The notes: generated by a model not told the origin, from the letters alone. Numbered from the stretch's first letter, positions 1 to 9,091 are shown. The stretch is 64,000 nucleotides of DNA from Stenotrophomonas nematodicola (GCF_009467805.1 NZ_WIAY01000003.1:186001-250000), one strand, 5' to 3'. Translations and numbers: made by a program.

Positions 1-9
1 AGCGGTCAC
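1..9 (-). CDS. gspM: Possible first codons of gspM (cut by window edge)
   Basis: The gspL stop codon TGA occupies 6-8, and a GTG overlaps it at 9-7, giving a GTGA junction like the ones between the preceding genes of this operon. Only three codons (M-T-A if read from this GTG) lie inside the window. The call rests on operon order, since GspM normally follows GspL, and on the repeated 4-nt overlap pattern; no protein sequence can be examined. Confidence 0.3.
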
Positions 10-1166
10 GGCGTGTCGTTGGTTGCGCCATCGGCACCCTCCGACGTTGACGGGGTGGAGGCGGTGCCCTGGCCCGGCAGTGGCTGCAGCTCGGCGGTCA
101 ACGTGAAGCGGTCGCGGCCGGCGGCGCCACCGTCGGCCTGCAGCACACCGGTCAGGTTGACCTTGCGCCACAACGGCGACACCTGCAGCAGCGGCACCAG
201 CTGCGAGGCTTCACGGCTGAGCCCGATCAACTGCAGCGTGTTGCCTTCGATGGACAGCTTCTCCAGATAGGTTCCGTCGGGCAGCAGCCGGGTCAGCTCG
301 TTCCAGATTTCCACGCTGCTGGCATGGCGCCCGCGCTGTTGTTCCAGGAACGCCGCACCGTCCACCAGCGACTGCAGCTGCTGGCGTTCGGCCGCCACCT
401 GGCGGGCGTCGCGCGCCGCTGCATCGACCTGCGCCCGCAGGCGCTCGGCCGCCGCCTGGCGGTTGTCCAGCAGCTGCAGGCCAGCAAGTACCAGCAGCAG
501 CACGCTGGCCGCGCCCAGCAGCAGGTTCCAGCGCCGCATCGGATCGCGCGTGGCCTGGCGCTGTGCCGGCGGCAGCAGGTTCACGCCGAGCGGCACGCCG
601 GCTGCATCGACCGCATCCAGTCCGGCCAGCCCCTGCGACCACGCGCCGTACTGCTGCGCCCACTGCGCCAGCGCCTGCAGCGGCACCACCACCAGTTCGA
701 CCTGGAGCTGGCCGTCGTCGAGCACGCCGAGCTCGCGTACGTCGAAGGCGACCTGGCTTGCATCGAACGGCGTCTGCCGGTCGATCTCGAAACGCACCAC
801 GTCGTGCAGCCGCTCGGCCGCGGCCGCCGGCAGCCGCAGTGGCCGCCGCAGCACCGCCGAGGCCGGCAGCAGCCAATGCCGCGGCAGGGTACGCAGGCGT
901 GCGTCGAGGAGACTGTCCAGCGCAGTGGGCGACGTCGAGAGCGGCACGTCCACGACCGGGCCGATCATCGCGCCGGTTTCCTGCATCAGGCGCACCTGCC
1001 CCGCCTGCACGGACAGCAGCAGGCGCGAGCGCGACCAGCCCAGCGCCCACTGCCAGCGCGCCGGCAACCACGCCAGCAGCGAACGCCGCCACCAGCGCAG
1101 GCCACGGCCCACACCCGGCGCCATCTGCCCCTGCGCCCGCACCAGACTGTCACGCCATGCCGTCAT
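6..1166 (-). CDS. gspL: Type II secretion system protein GspL (XpsL)
   Basis: A 386-residue inner-membrane assembly-platform protein. Known GspL proteins bind the ATPase GspE through a cytoplasmic actin-like domain and GspM through the periplasmic part. Here residues 1 to about 205 form the cytoplasmic domain, one hydrophobic segment lies at about 213-233, and a coiled-coil-like, Gln/Arg/Ala-rich stretch (about 235-280) leads into a ferredoxin-like periplasmic domain. The C-terminal tail is rich in Ser/Thr/Gly and is probably disordered. The ATG overlaps the gspK stop in an ATGA junction, which fixes the start. It is the last complete gene of the xps operon in this window. Confidence 0.9.
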   Translation of the reverse strand: MTAWRDSLVRAQGQMAPGVGRGLRWWRRSLLAWLPARWQWALGWSRSRLLLSVQAGQVRLMQETGAMIGPVVDVPLSTSPTALDSLLDARLRTLPRHWLLPASAVLRRPLRLPAAAAERLHDVVRFEIDRQTPFDASQVAFDVRELGVLDDGQLQVELVVVPLQALAQWAQQYGAWSQGLAGLDAVDAAGVPLGVNLLPPAQRQATRDPMRRWNLLLGAASVLLLVLAGLQLLDNRQAAAERLRAQVDAAARDARQVAAERQQLQSLVDGAAFLEQQRGRHASSVEIWNELTRLLPDGTYLEKLSIEGNTLQLIGLSREASQLVPLLQVSPLWRKVNLTGVLQADGGAAGRDRFTLTAELQPLPGQGTASTPSTSEGADGATNDTP

Positions 1167-2029
1167 CGTGCTGCCATTCCCTGTTCCCAGCGAAACACTG
1201 TGTAGACCCTTCCCGGCGTACCCGCCGACCCCATCCGCACGACGGCGCGCAACACCGAAACACGGCCCCGCGCGTCCGTGGCGCGGCTCTCGATACTATA
1301 GGTGCCGCCGCCGCTGGCAAGCGGTGCGACAGGAACACCGGCTTCGACCGCCGCCTGCGCACGCTCGCGTTCGGCCAGCAGCCGCTCGGCATCCAGCCCC
1401 AGCGCGCTCAATACCGGACCGGCGGCGAAGCGAGGGTCCGGCCGCGACTGGCGGCTGTACAGCGTCAGCATCGGCTCCATGCGCGCATACAGCGCCGCAT
1501 CCATGCCGAGCACCCGCTGCAGTTCGCCCAGGCTGTCAAAGCGCGCATTGCGCGCGCCATACGGCAGCCCGGCTGCCCGGTAGTCCGCCGTTTCGGCGCC
1601 GCCGCCGGGTTGCTTTAGGTTGTCGGCGTCGCGCCAGTCCAGGATCGCCCCGGCCAACTGCTGGGCACGTGGCGGCGGTTCACCCAGCGCGCGCAGGAAG
1701 CCGGACAACAACGCCGCATCGGCAAGGTTGAGATTGATCTTGCCGTTCTCATCGACGATACGCAGGTCGATACGGCGTTCGTCGAACTGCCACCGGTAGC
1801 GCCGGCCATCGGGTACCCACGCCGGCTGCGTGGCGGTGGGCTGCAGGCGGTGCAGCGCGTATTCCAGGCCCGCCCGCGCATGCTCCTGGCCGATTGCGTC
1901 ATCGCCGACCACGCGTTGCTGAAGATGCTCCACCCGGGCGGTAAGCGCGTACGCGCCCACCACGGCCGTCAGCAGCGCGATCAGCCACAGCACCAGTACC
2001 AGCGCGGCCCCCCGCATGCGCCGCGTCAT
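1163..2029 (-). CDS. gspK: Type II secretion minor pseudopilin GspK
   Basis: A 288-residue pseudopilin expected at the tip of the type II pseudopilus with GspI and GspJ. The N-terminus is basic (MTRRMRG) and followed by a hydrophobic helix AALVLVLWLIALLTAV, a prepilin-peptidase type III signal cut after Gly7. The Glu at position +5 that the other pseudopilins carry is absent, as is characteristic of GspK. It is much larger than the other pseudopilins, also typical. The start is taken at the ATG that overlaps the gspJ stop (ATGA); the reading frame extends further upstream only through gspJ coding sequence. Confidence 0.9.
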   Translation of the reverse strand: MTRRMRGAALVLVLWLIALLTAVVGAYALTARVEHLQQRVVGDDAIGQEHARAGLEYALHRLQPTATQPAWVPDGRRYRWQFDERRIDLRIVDENGKINLNLADAALLSGFLRALGEPPPRAQQLAGAILDWRDADNLKQPGGGAETADYRAAGLPYGARNARFDSLGELQRVLGMDAALYARMEPMLTLYSRQSRPDPRFAAGPVLSALGLDAERLLAERERAQAAVEAGVPVAPLASGGGTYSIESRATDARGRVSVLRAVVRMGSAGTPGRVYTVFRWEQGMAAR

Positions 2030-2667
2030 GGGCGCGCGGCCTGCTGCTGCGACAACGCCACCACCAGCGTGGGCCAGGCCGGCCCCTGTGCCGGCTGCAC
2101 ATCGATGGACACCAGCAGCGGCAGGCGCCGGGTATCGTCCCACCGGTCCTGCCAGGCGCCGACGTCGCCGGTGCGCGGGTCGATGCCGCGATAGCGGAAG
2201 TGCACGCCCCGCAGGCCATCGACGAGCAGTTCGGGGGCGCGCGGCGGGGTTTCCTCGATGCGCTCGCCGTTCTGCACCAGGGTGAGCGTCAGGTCCAGCC
2301 GCTGATTGCGGCCATCGGGGCGCAGCGCGAGTTCGTGCACATACGGCCCGCCGCGGCCGAGATAGCCCGGCAGTTCGGACACGAACAGCATGTGCTGCGC
2401 GTCACCGGCGAAGTAGACCGGCTCGCGGGTCGGGTCCGGCGGCGTGGTGGCGGTGCGCGTGGCCATTGCCAGGCGGCGCCGCAGGAACCCTTCGACCGCC
2501 CGCATGCGCTCGTTGTGCGCGGCCACCGCTTCGCCCCGTTGGCTGATCGCCATCGCCGAGCGGATCGTAGCGAACGCCAGGGCCAGCCCGCCCACCAGCA
2601 GTGCGGTGGCCAGCAGCACTTCGATCAGGGTGAACCCTGCGCGGGTGTGAACCGCCAGCGGCCTCAT
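2026..2667 (-). CDS. gspJ: Type II secretion minor pseudopilin GspJ
   Basis: A 213-residue minor pseudopilin. The N-terminus MRPLAVHTRAG is followed by FTLIEVLLATALLVGG, which is the prepilin cleavage motif (cut after Gly, Glu at +5) plus the N-terminal packing helix. GspJ forms the tip trimer with GspI and GspK in known systems. The start ATG overlaps the gspI stop (ATGA), and a 71-residue upstream frame extension is just gspI read in another frame. Length fits the family. Confidence 0.92.
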   Translation of the reverse strand: MRPLAVHTRAGFTLIEVLLATALLVGGLALAFATIRSAMAISQRGEAVAAHNERMRAVEGFLRRRLAMATRTATTPPDPTREPVYFAGDAQHMLFVSELPGYLGRGGPYVHELALRPDGRNQRLDLTLTLVQNGERIEETPPRAPELLVDGLRGVHFRYRGIDPRTGDVGAWQDRWDDTRRLPLLVSIDVQPAQGPAWPTLVVALSQQQAARP

Positions 2668-3092
2668 CGGGGTGCCCCCGGCACTGCGGCCGTTGCCGGC
2701 GGCAGCAGGCGCAGACTGCGCCACTGCAGCGTCTCGCCGCCACCGTCGCCCCAGCGCACCTGCAGGGTGATCCGGGCCAGGCGCGGCGCAGCGGGGTCGA
2801 TGACCGACGGCGCGGTATCGCCACGCGCGTCCACGAACGGCTCCACCTGCAGTTGCCAGCGGTAGCGGCCGTCCTCCCACTCACCGCGGGTCTGCCCCGG
2901 TTGCAGCGGCGCGTCGATGCCGGTGGCCTCGAGCAGCGACTGCGCATGCAGTACCGCGCGGGTCCGCAGATCGGACTGGCCGACCTGTCGCGACGCGCCG
3001 GACAGGCTGCCCAGCAGCAGGGTCAACGCCAGCGCCAGCAGCGCGAACGCGACGATCACTTCCAGCAGCGAATAGCCGCGCTGGCGCTTCAT
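2664..3092 (-). CDS. gspI: Type II secretion minor pseudopilin GspI
   Basis: A 142-residue minor pseudopilin with N-terminus MKRQRG followed by YSLLEVIVAFALLALALT, the type III prepilin signal with Glu at +5. In characterised systems GspI nucleates the pseudopilus tip together with GspJ and GspK. The ATG overlaps the gspH stop as ATGA, which selects this start over an upstream in-frame Met inside gspH. Confidence 0.92.
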   Translation of the reverse strand: MKRQRGYSLLEVIVAFALLALALTLLLGSLSGASRQVGQSDLRTRAVLHAQSLLEATGIDAPLQPGQTRGEWEDGRYRWQLQVEPFVDARGDTAPSVIDPAAPRLARITLQVRWGDGGGETLQWRSLRLLPPATAAVPGAPR

Positions 3093-3592
3093 GGACGGTC
3101 CCGCCGCATGCCCGAGCGCACCTCGCCGGTGATCCAGCCCACCTGGATGTCCCACACCGCATCGCGCGCGCTCAATGCGATCCGTCCCCCGCTGGCGCCG
3201 CCATCGGGATAGAACGCGATGGCGGCCTGGCCGGGCCCGGGGGCGACTTCGCGCGCCGCACTGACCTGGACCTCCAGCGTCGCCGGCAGGGTGCCGTGGC
3301 GGCCATTGGCGGCGGTCCAGGTACGCGCCTTCGGGTCCACCACGAAGCGCTGCTGCTCACCGGTGGCGATCGCCTGGGTCCGGGTGTAGCGCAGCTGGTT
3401 GGCCATTTCCTTGCCGGCGTTGCGCAGCCGCATGCCGTCGATGCCCCCCCGCATGCCACTGGCGGTGATCAGCCCGATTACCGCGATCAGGGCCACCACC
3501 AGCAGCATTTCCAGCAGCGACAGGCCACGCGCGCCCGTCCGCGGGGCAGCGCGGTGGTGGCGCGGCGGGTGCGGGGCGGCCGCCTCGATCAC
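3089..3592 (-). CDS. gspH: Type II secretion minor pseudopilin GspH
   Basis: A 167-residue pseudopilin starting at a GTG that overlaps the gspG stop as GTGA. The leader is unusually long and His/Pro/Arg-rich (VIEAAAPHPPRHHRAAPRTG, about 23 residues with the last Gly) before the cleavage site and helix LSLLEMLLVVALIAVIG, with Glu at +5. A shorter start is not obvious because no ATG or GTG lies closer to the helix. The mature part ends in a beta-rich GspH domain. An alternative upstream Met lies inside gspG and is rejected. Confidence 0.88.
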   Translation of the reverse strand: MIEAAAPHPPRHHRAAPRTGARGLSLLEMLLVVALIAVIGLITASGMRGGIDGMRLRNAGKEMANQLRYTRTQAIATGEQQRFVVDPKARTWTAANGRHGTLPATLEVQVSAAREVAPGPGQAAIAFYPDGGASGGRIALSARDAVWDIQVGWITGEVRSGMRRDRP

Positions 3593-4017
3593 TCGTAACG
3601 GATGTCCGCGTCGTAGCTGCTGCCGCCGACCTTGCCGTCCTTGCCGAGGCTGATCAGCTCGAACGGCTGGCCTTCGCCGGGCACGCGGTACTCCAGCGCG
3701 TGGCCCCACGGATCGTTGAGATCGGCCGGCTTGGCGTACGGGCCGAGCCAGCCGCTGCTGCCGCCGGGCTGGGTGACCAGGTCGTCGAGCTTGGCCGGCA
3801 GCTTGCCGGTGTCCAGCTGGTAGTTCTCGATCTTGCCGGCCACGGTCTGCACCTGGGCCTTGGCGATGTTGGCCTTGCCGCGGTCGGCGCCGCCGAGAAC
3901 GCGACTGCCGACCAGGGTGAGCACCGCGCCGATCAGCACGATGACGATGATGATTTCCAGCAGGCTCATGCCCGACTGGTTGCGCGGCGAGGAGAAGCGG
4001 ATCAGGCGGCGTTGCAT
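3589..4017 (-). CDS. gspG: Type II secretion major pseudopilin GspG
   Basis: A 142-residue major pseudopilin, the main subunit of the type II pseudopilus. The motif QSG then MSLLEIIIVIVLIGAVL is a strong prepilin-peptidase site with Glu at +5. The C-terminal half has the conserved GspG calcium-site region (PWGHALEYRVPGEGQPFELI and the Asp-rich end DGKVGGSSYDADIRYE). A good ribosome-binding site, AAGGAG, lies about 8 nt upstream of the ATG. It starts 47 nt after the gspF stop, and this spacing and its own Shine-Dalgarno fit its need for high expression. Confidence 0.95.
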   Translation of the reverse strand: MQRRLIRFSSPRNQSGMSLLEIIIVIVLIGAVLTLVGSRVLGGADRGKANIAKAQVQTVAGKIENYQLDTGKLPAKLDDLVTQPGGSSGWLGPYAKPADLNDPWGHALEYRVPGEGQPFELISLGKDGKVGGSSYDADIRYE

Positions 4018-4064
4018 GCAGTGGGCTCCTTGGATCGGGTCGGTCGGGGATGGGCCGGCGGCGC

Positions 4065-5285
4065 TCAGCCGATGGCGTTGGTGAGGTCGTACAGCGGCAC
4101 CAGCACGGCCACGATCACCAGCCCGACCACCGAGGCCAGCACCAGGGTGATCACCGGTACCAGCGCCGACAGCAGGCGGTCGATCGCGCGTGCGCTTTCC
4201 TGTTCGAACGTGTCGGCGGTCTTGAGCAGCATGGTATCCAGCGCGCCGGATTCCTCGCCGACCTGGATCATCTGCAGGGCCAGACGTGGGAAGCGCTTGC
4301 CGCGCGCCAGCGAGGCGGACAGGCCGTTGCCGTTCTTGACCTCCTCGCTGGCCGCGTCCACGTCGGCCGCCAGCGCGCGGTTGCCCAGCACGTTGCGGGC
4401 GATGCCCAGGCCGGACAGCAGCGGCACACCATTGCGCAGCAGCGTGCCGAGGGTGCGTGCCAGCCGCGCGGTCTCCAGCTTGGCCACCAGCGCGCCGATG
4501 CCGCGGCGCTGCAGCAGCCAGCCATCCAGCGCCAGGCGGAACGCCGGCTGGCGCAGTTTGCGCTCGATCACCAGCGCCACCAGCGCCGGGACCACGATCA
4601 CTGCGATCCAGCCTTCACGCACCACCGTGCCGGCCGCCAGCACCCACTGGGTGAACCAGGGCAAGGCCACGTCCAGGCTTTCGTACATGGTGGCAAACTG
4701 CGGCACCACATAACCGAGCAGGAACAGCAGCGCGCCGCCGACCACGGCCAGCAGGATCGCCGGATAGATCAGCGCGTTGATCACCCGGCCTTTCAGCTCG
4801 GCGCTGCGTTCGAGGTAGTCCGACAGGCGCTGCAGGGTGTCGTGCAGGCTGCCGCCGGCCTCACCGGCGCGCACCATGTTGATGTACAGCCGCGAGAACA
4901 GGCCGTGCTGGCGTTCCAGTGCGGTGGACAGCGCGGCACCCCCACGCACGATGTCGCGGATCTCGGTGATCACCCGGCGGCTGCGCTCGTCCTCGGGCAG
5001 CTCCAGCAGGATGGTCAGCGCGCGATCCAGCGGCTGGCCCGCGCCGAGCAGCGTGGCCAGCTGCTGGGTGAACTGCACCAGCGCGGCGCCGTCGAACGGT
5101 TTGCGCCGCAGCAGCGTGGCCCACGACGATGCGCTGGCCACGCCGTCGCTGGCCAGCCGCGCTTCCATCGGCACGTGGCCCTGGTCCTGCAGCCGCGCGG
5201 CGACCTCGGCTTGGCTGGCGGCCTCCATCTGCCCGTCGAACAGCTCACCGTGGGCGTTGAGCGCCTTGTAGCGGTACTGGGGCAT
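4065..5285 (-). CDS. gspF: Type II secretion inner-membrane platform protein GspF
   Basis: A 406-residue polytopic platform protein beginning MPQYRYKALNAHG, the standard GspF/PilC start. It has two repeated T2SSF helical domains (about 70-190 and 270-395) and three long hydrophobic segments, one after each domain and one near residues 220-240. GspF links the ATPase GspE to the pseudopilin assembly site. The ATG at 5285 is chosen because the family starts there; a GTG nine codons upstream is possible but gives an atypical extension. It follows gspE after 37 nt. Confidence 0.94.
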   Translation of the reverse strand: MPQYRYKALNAHGELFDGQMEAASQAEVAARLQDQGHVPMEARLASDGVASASSWATLLRRKPFDGAALVQFTQQLATLLGAGQPLDRALTILLELPEDERSRRVITEIRDIVRGGAALSTALERQHGLFSRLYINMVRAGEAGGSLHDTLQRLSDYLERSAELKGRVINALIYPAILLAVVGGALLFLLGYVVPQFATMYESLDVALPWFTQWVLAAGTVVREGWIAVIVVPALVALVIERKLRQPAFRLALDGWLLQRRGIGALVAKLETARLARTLGTLLRNGVPLLSGLGIARNVLGNRALAADVDAASEEVKNGNGLSASLARGKRFPRLALQMIQVGEESGALDTMLLKTADTFEQESARAIDRLLSALVPVITLVLASVVGLVIVAVLVPLYDLTNAIG

Positions 5286-5322
5286 GCTCAGCCGCCGCTC
5301 CGCTGCCGGCACGCGCGGCGCA

Positions 5323-7050
5323 TCAGGATTCCTCCGTCACGCGCAGCACTTCCTCAAGGGTGGTGTGGCCCTGCAGCGCCTTGGACAGGCCATCTTCATA
5401 CATGGTGCGCATGCCGGCGGCGCGTGCGATCTGCTCGATCTCGCCCATGCCGGCACGCCGCATCACCGCACGCCGCAGTTCGTCGTTCATCACCAGGAAC
5501 TCCATGATCGTGGTGCGCCCCAGGTAACCGGTGGGCGCTGCCGCCGACGGCTGCGCGCGGTACAGGAAGATCTCGCCCTGCGGCTGCAGGCGGCGCAGGC
5601 CGAACTTCTCGATCTCCTCCGGCGAGGCCGGATAGCGCAGCGCATGCGACGGCTCCAGGCGGCGCACCAGGCGCTGGGCGAGGATGCCGTTGATGGTGGA
5701 CGTCAGCAGATAATCCTCCACGCCCATGTCGAGCAGGCGGGTGATGCCACCGGCGGCGTTGTTGGTATGCAGCGTGGACAGCACCAGGTGGCCGGTGAGC
5801 GCGGACTGGATGGCGATGCGCGCCGTTTCCAGATCGCGCATTTCGCCGATCATGATGATGTCCGGATCCTGGCGCACGATGCTGCGCAGGGCGTTGGCGA
5901 AATCCAACCCGATCTGCGGCTTGGCCTGGATCTGGTTGATGCCTTCGATCTGGTATTCCACCGGGTCTTCGACGGTGATGATCTTGACGTCGGCGGTGTT
6001 CAGCTGGCTCAGCGCGGTGTACAGCGTGGTGGTCTTGCCCGATCCGGTCGGGCCGGTAACCAGCAGGATGCCATGCGGCTGTTCCAGCACCCGGCGGAAC
6101 TGCGGCAGGAAGGCGTCGGTGAAGCCGAGGCGCTGGAAGTCGAACACCACCGTGTCCCGGTCGAGCAGGCGCATCACCACGCTCTCGCCGTGCGCGGTGG
6201 GGACCGTGCTCACGCGCAGGTCCAGCTCTTTGCCCTGCACGCGCAGCATGATGCGGCCGTCCTGCGGCAGGCGGCGTTCGGCAATGTTCAACCGGGCCAT
6301 GATTTTGACGCGGCTGATCACCGCCGCGGTCAGATTGGCCGGCGGACTTTCGCCGTCGATCAGCACACCGTCGACGCGATAGCGCACCTTCAGGCGGTTC
6401 TCGAACGGTTCGATGTGGATGTCCGAGGCGCGCAGTTCCACCGCGCGTTGGATCACCAGGTTCACCAGGCGGATCACCGGCGCTTCGGAGGCCAGGTCGC
6501 GAAGATGTTCGATGTCGTCCACCGCAGCGCCTTCGCCGTCAGCGGTCTCGATGATCGCGCCCATCGCGCTGCGGCCCTGGCCGAACCAGCGTTCGATCAG
6601 ATCGTCGATCTCCGAGCGCAGCCCCACGTGCAGGCGCACCGGAACCGAGGTGGCCAGCTGCACCGCCTCGGCGGCGTACGGGTCCTGCGGGTCGGAGACC
6701 CACAGGTCGAGCACGCCGTCCTGCAGCGCCAGCGGGCAGACGTGAAACTGTTTGAGAAAACGCAGCGACAGCGGCAGCGTTTCGAGCAGGGCCTCGGGCG
6801 GGCTTTCCGGAACCGCCTTGGCATCCAGCAACGGCAGCCCCAGCACCTCGCTGCTGGTCTGGGCATGGTCGCGCTCGGACACCAGACCCAGCCGCACCAG
6901 CAGCTGCAGCAGGCTGCCGCCGGATTCACGGTGCAACGGACGCGCGCGCGCGAGGTCGCCTTCCTTCAGGCGCCCCTTCTGCAGCAATACGTCGACTAGT
7001 CGTGTTTCCGCTGCGGATTCGGCAGTGGGATCGTGGGCAACCGCGTTCAC
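5323..7050 (-). CDS. gspE: Type II secretion ATPase GspE (XpsE)
   Basis: A 575-residue hexameric traffic ATPase that powers pseudopilus assembly from the cytoplasmic face. Residues 15 to about 150 form the N-terminal GspL-binding region (N1E/N2E). The Walker A motif GPTGSGKT is at 333-340, the Asp box TVEDPVE begins at 359, the Walker B region DPDIIMIGEMRD is at 395-406, and a His box (TLHTN) is near 426-430. The GTG start has AGGAG six bases upstream. Unusual: the CxxC...CxxC zinc motif that many GspE and PilB proteins carry between about residues 460 and 505 is missing, and the protein has only one cysteine (C105). It is the first gene of the operon. Confidence 0.96.
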   Translation of the reverse strand: MNAVAHDPTAESAAETRLVDVLLQKGRLKEGDLARARPLHRESGGSLLQLLVRLGLVSERDHAQTSSEVLGLPLLDAKAVPESPPEALLETLPLSLRFLKQFHVCPLALQDGVLDLWVSDPQDPYAAEAVQLATSVPVRLHVGLRSEIDDLIERWFGQGRSAMGAIIETADGEGAAVDDIEHLRDLASEAPVIRLVNLVIQRAVELRASDIHIEPFENRLKVRYRVDGVLIDGESPPANLTAAVISRVKIMARLNIAERRLPQDGRIMLRVQGKELDLRVSTVPTAHGESVVMRLLDRDTVVFDFQRLGFTDAFLPQFRRVLEQPHGILLVTGPTGSGKTTTLYTALSQLNTADVKIITVEDPVEYQIEGINQIQAKPQIGLDFANALRSIVRQDPDIIMIGEMRDLETARIAIQSALTGHLVLSTLHTNNAAGGITRLLDMGVEDYLLTSTINGILAQRLVRRLEPSHALRYPASPEEIEKFGLRRLQPQGEIFLYRAQPSAAAPTGYLGRTTIMEFLVMNDELRRAVMRRAGMGEIEQIARAAGMRTMYEDGLSKALQGHTTLEEVLRVTEES

Positions 7051-7124
7051 GAAGCTCTCCTGGCAACCCCTGCGACTTTAGCAGTTCGTCGCGATCCTAC
7101 GCGGGATTCCCCGGTGCGGAATGC

Positions 7125-7158
7125 AAAAGCGGGAGCCCGTCACAAGACGGACTCCCGC
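7125..7158 (-). terminator. Rho-independent terminator of the protease gene
   Basis: On the minus strand a 13-bp stem (one G-U pair) with arms 7158-7146 and 7141-7129 and a 4-nt loop is followed by TTTT at 7128-7125. It lies 16 nt after the protease stop and separates that gene from gspE. Confidence 0.85.
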
Positions 7159-7173
7159 AGCAGGGCGATACGC

Positions 7174-9033
7174 TTACTGGTTGGCGACGATGCTCACGCC
7201 GCTGAACGCGGACTCGCCGACCAGCTTGATGTAGTACCTGCCCGCCACCGGCGCGGTGAAGCGCACGGTTTCACTGTTGCCCGGACGGGTCGACTTGGCG
7301 TCGTAGGCCGTCGCGGTCGGTTCCTTGCCCTGGCTGACGTACACCGACACGTTGCCGCTGCCACCGTAGGTCAGCAGGCTGAGCACCTTGCCGGCCTGGG
7401 CCTCGAAGCTGTAGAGCACTTCGCTGCCACCGGCGCCGCTCAGGCCGCCCACCGCCACCTTGTTGGTCAGCGGCGTCGCGGTCGGGCCGCAGTCCTCGGT
7501 GCACGGCTCTTCCAGCGCCTTGTCCAGCGCGGCCTTGGCATCGAGGATGCCGGTGCCGATCGGGGTGGACGCCGGAATGCTGACCGGGAACGGACGGGCC
7601 GTCTCCTTGAGCAGGGTCTCCATCGCCGCCGGGGTCAGCGGGTCGCGGTTGTTGGCGATCAAGGCGCTCTGCACCAGCGCGGCCACGGCGGCCACGTGCG
7701 GCGAGGACATCGAGGTGCCGCCCTTGCCACCGTAGGTGGAGGTGCCCAGATCCGGCGAGGTGGTGCTGCTGGACACGGCCTGCCAGACGAAGCCGCCCGG
7801 GTTGCCGTCGACGCTGCCGCCGCCACCCGGTGCGGACAGATCCACTGCCGGGCCGTAATTGGAGTAGTAGGTGATGCCACCGGTGATGCGGGTGGCACCG
7901 ACGGCCACCACGTTGTTGCAGTTGGCCGGACGTGCGTTGGCCACCGGGCCGCCGTCGTTGCCTGCCGCCACGATCACCACCGTGCCGCGCTGCACCGCAC
8001 CGTTGATCGCGGCCTGGTAGACCGGATCGCACGCGCCACCGCCGCCCAGGCTCATATTGATGATTTCGGCCGGGTTGGGGTTGGCCGGAATGCCGGCCAC
8101 GGTGCCGCCGGACGCCCAGGTGATCGCATCGGCGATATCCGACAGGCTGCCACCACACTTGCCGAGCACGCGTACCGGCAGCACCTTGGACTTGTACGCG
8201 ACACCGGCCATGCCGATGCCGTTGTTGGTCGCTTCGGCCACGGTACCGGCCACGTGCGTGCCGTGCCAGGAGCTGTCATCGGCAAGCGAGCCCTGGTAGC
8301 ACTCGTTGTCGTTTTCCACCCAGTCGCCGTAGTCCAGGGCGCCGGGCACGCGGTCATTGGTGGGGCGACGCGAGCGCGCCGCGTTGCTGATGAAGTCGTA
8401 GCCCTCCAGCAGATTGCCGGTGAAGTCCACATGGTTGGGCACGATGCCGGTATCGATCACCGCCACCACCACGCCCTCACCCTGGGACACGTCCCAGGCG
8501 GCCGGTGCGTTGATGCCGCCCACGGCGTTGTGGAAATGCCACTGGTACTGCTGGTAGTACTGGTCGTTGGGCACCAGTTGCGGGGTGGGGTCGGCCTTGG
8601 CGCGCAGGTCGGCGCGCTGCATCAGCACGTCGGCCACGGCGTACTGCACCGAGGGATCGGCCGACAGTTCGGCCAGTACCTTCTGCAGTTCGGCGCCGCC
8701 GAGCCGGCTCTGCAGGCGGATCAGGTCGGCACCCACACCGAGCGTGCGCACCACCTGCGGGCTGAGCGCGTTGGCGCGCACGGTGCCACCGTTGAGGCTC
8801 GCCCGCGACAGCGCCGAATGCACCACCTGCAGCTTGGCCGAGCGGTCGGACGCAGCAGCGGTGCCGCTGCGGTACTTGATGATGATGCCGTCGCTGACCT
8901 GCTGCGCGACAGTGGCCGCGCGTACCGGCTCTTCGGCGCGAAGGGTGCCGGCAAACGCGGCACCGGTGCCGACCGACATCGACAGCAGCGCGGCTGCCAG
9001 TACGTTGATGCGAAGGTTCTGCTTACTGATCAC
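7174..9033 (-). CDS. Secreted subtilisin-like serine protease (S8) with PPC domain
   Basis: A 619-residue extracellular protease. Residues 1-28 are a Sec signal peptide (NVLAAALLSMSVGTGAAFA). Residues about 30-150 form an inhibitor-type propeptide. The peptidase S8 domain has the triad Asp194 (VIDTG), His257 (HGTHVAG) and Ser441 (GTSMSSPH). The oxyanion Asn is in AAGND near 357-360. The end, about 535-619, is a bacterial pre-peptidase C-terminal (PPC) beta domain. The GTG start is preceded by GAAGAGGA; an upstream frame extension has no signal peptide and is rejected. The architecture resembles the StmPr-type alkaline proteases of Stenotrophomonas and xanthomonad extracellular proteases, which are type II substrates. 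Its position next to the xps operon agrees, but export by this system is inferred. Confidence 0.93.
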   Translation of the reverse strand: MISKQNLRINVLAAALLSMSVGTGAAFAGTLRAEEPVRAATVAQQVSDGIIIKYRSGTAAASDRSAKLQVVHSALSRASLNGGTVRANALSPQVVRTLGVGADLIRLQSRLGGAELQKVLAELSADPSVQYAVADVLMQRADLRAKADPTPQLVPNDQYYQQYQWHFHNAVGGINAPAAWDVSQGEGVVVAVIDTGIVPNHVDFTGNLLEGYDFISNAARSRRPTNDRVPGALDYGDWVENDNECYQGSLADDSSWHGTHVAGTVAEATNNGIGMAGVAYKSKVLPVRVLGKCGGSLSDIADAITWASGGTVAGIPANPNPAEIINMSLGGGGACDPVYQAAINGAVQRGTVVIVAAGNDGGPVANARPANCNNVVAVGATRITGGITYYSNYGPAVDLSAPGGGGSVDGNPGGFVWQAVSSSTTSPDLGTSTYGGKGGTSMSSPHVAAVAALVQSALIANNRDPLTPAAMETLLKETARPFPVSIPASTPIGTGILDAKAALDKALEEPCTEDCGPTATPLTNKVAVGGLSGAGGSEVLYSFEAQAGKVLSLLTYGGSGNVSVYVSQGKEPTATAYDAKSTRPGNSETVRFTAPVAGRYYIKLVGESAFSGVSIVANQ

Positions 9034-9091
9034 GTTGAAGTCCTCTTCAAGGTCATGGATCAAACGACTGTTCAGGCCAACACTCCATGCG

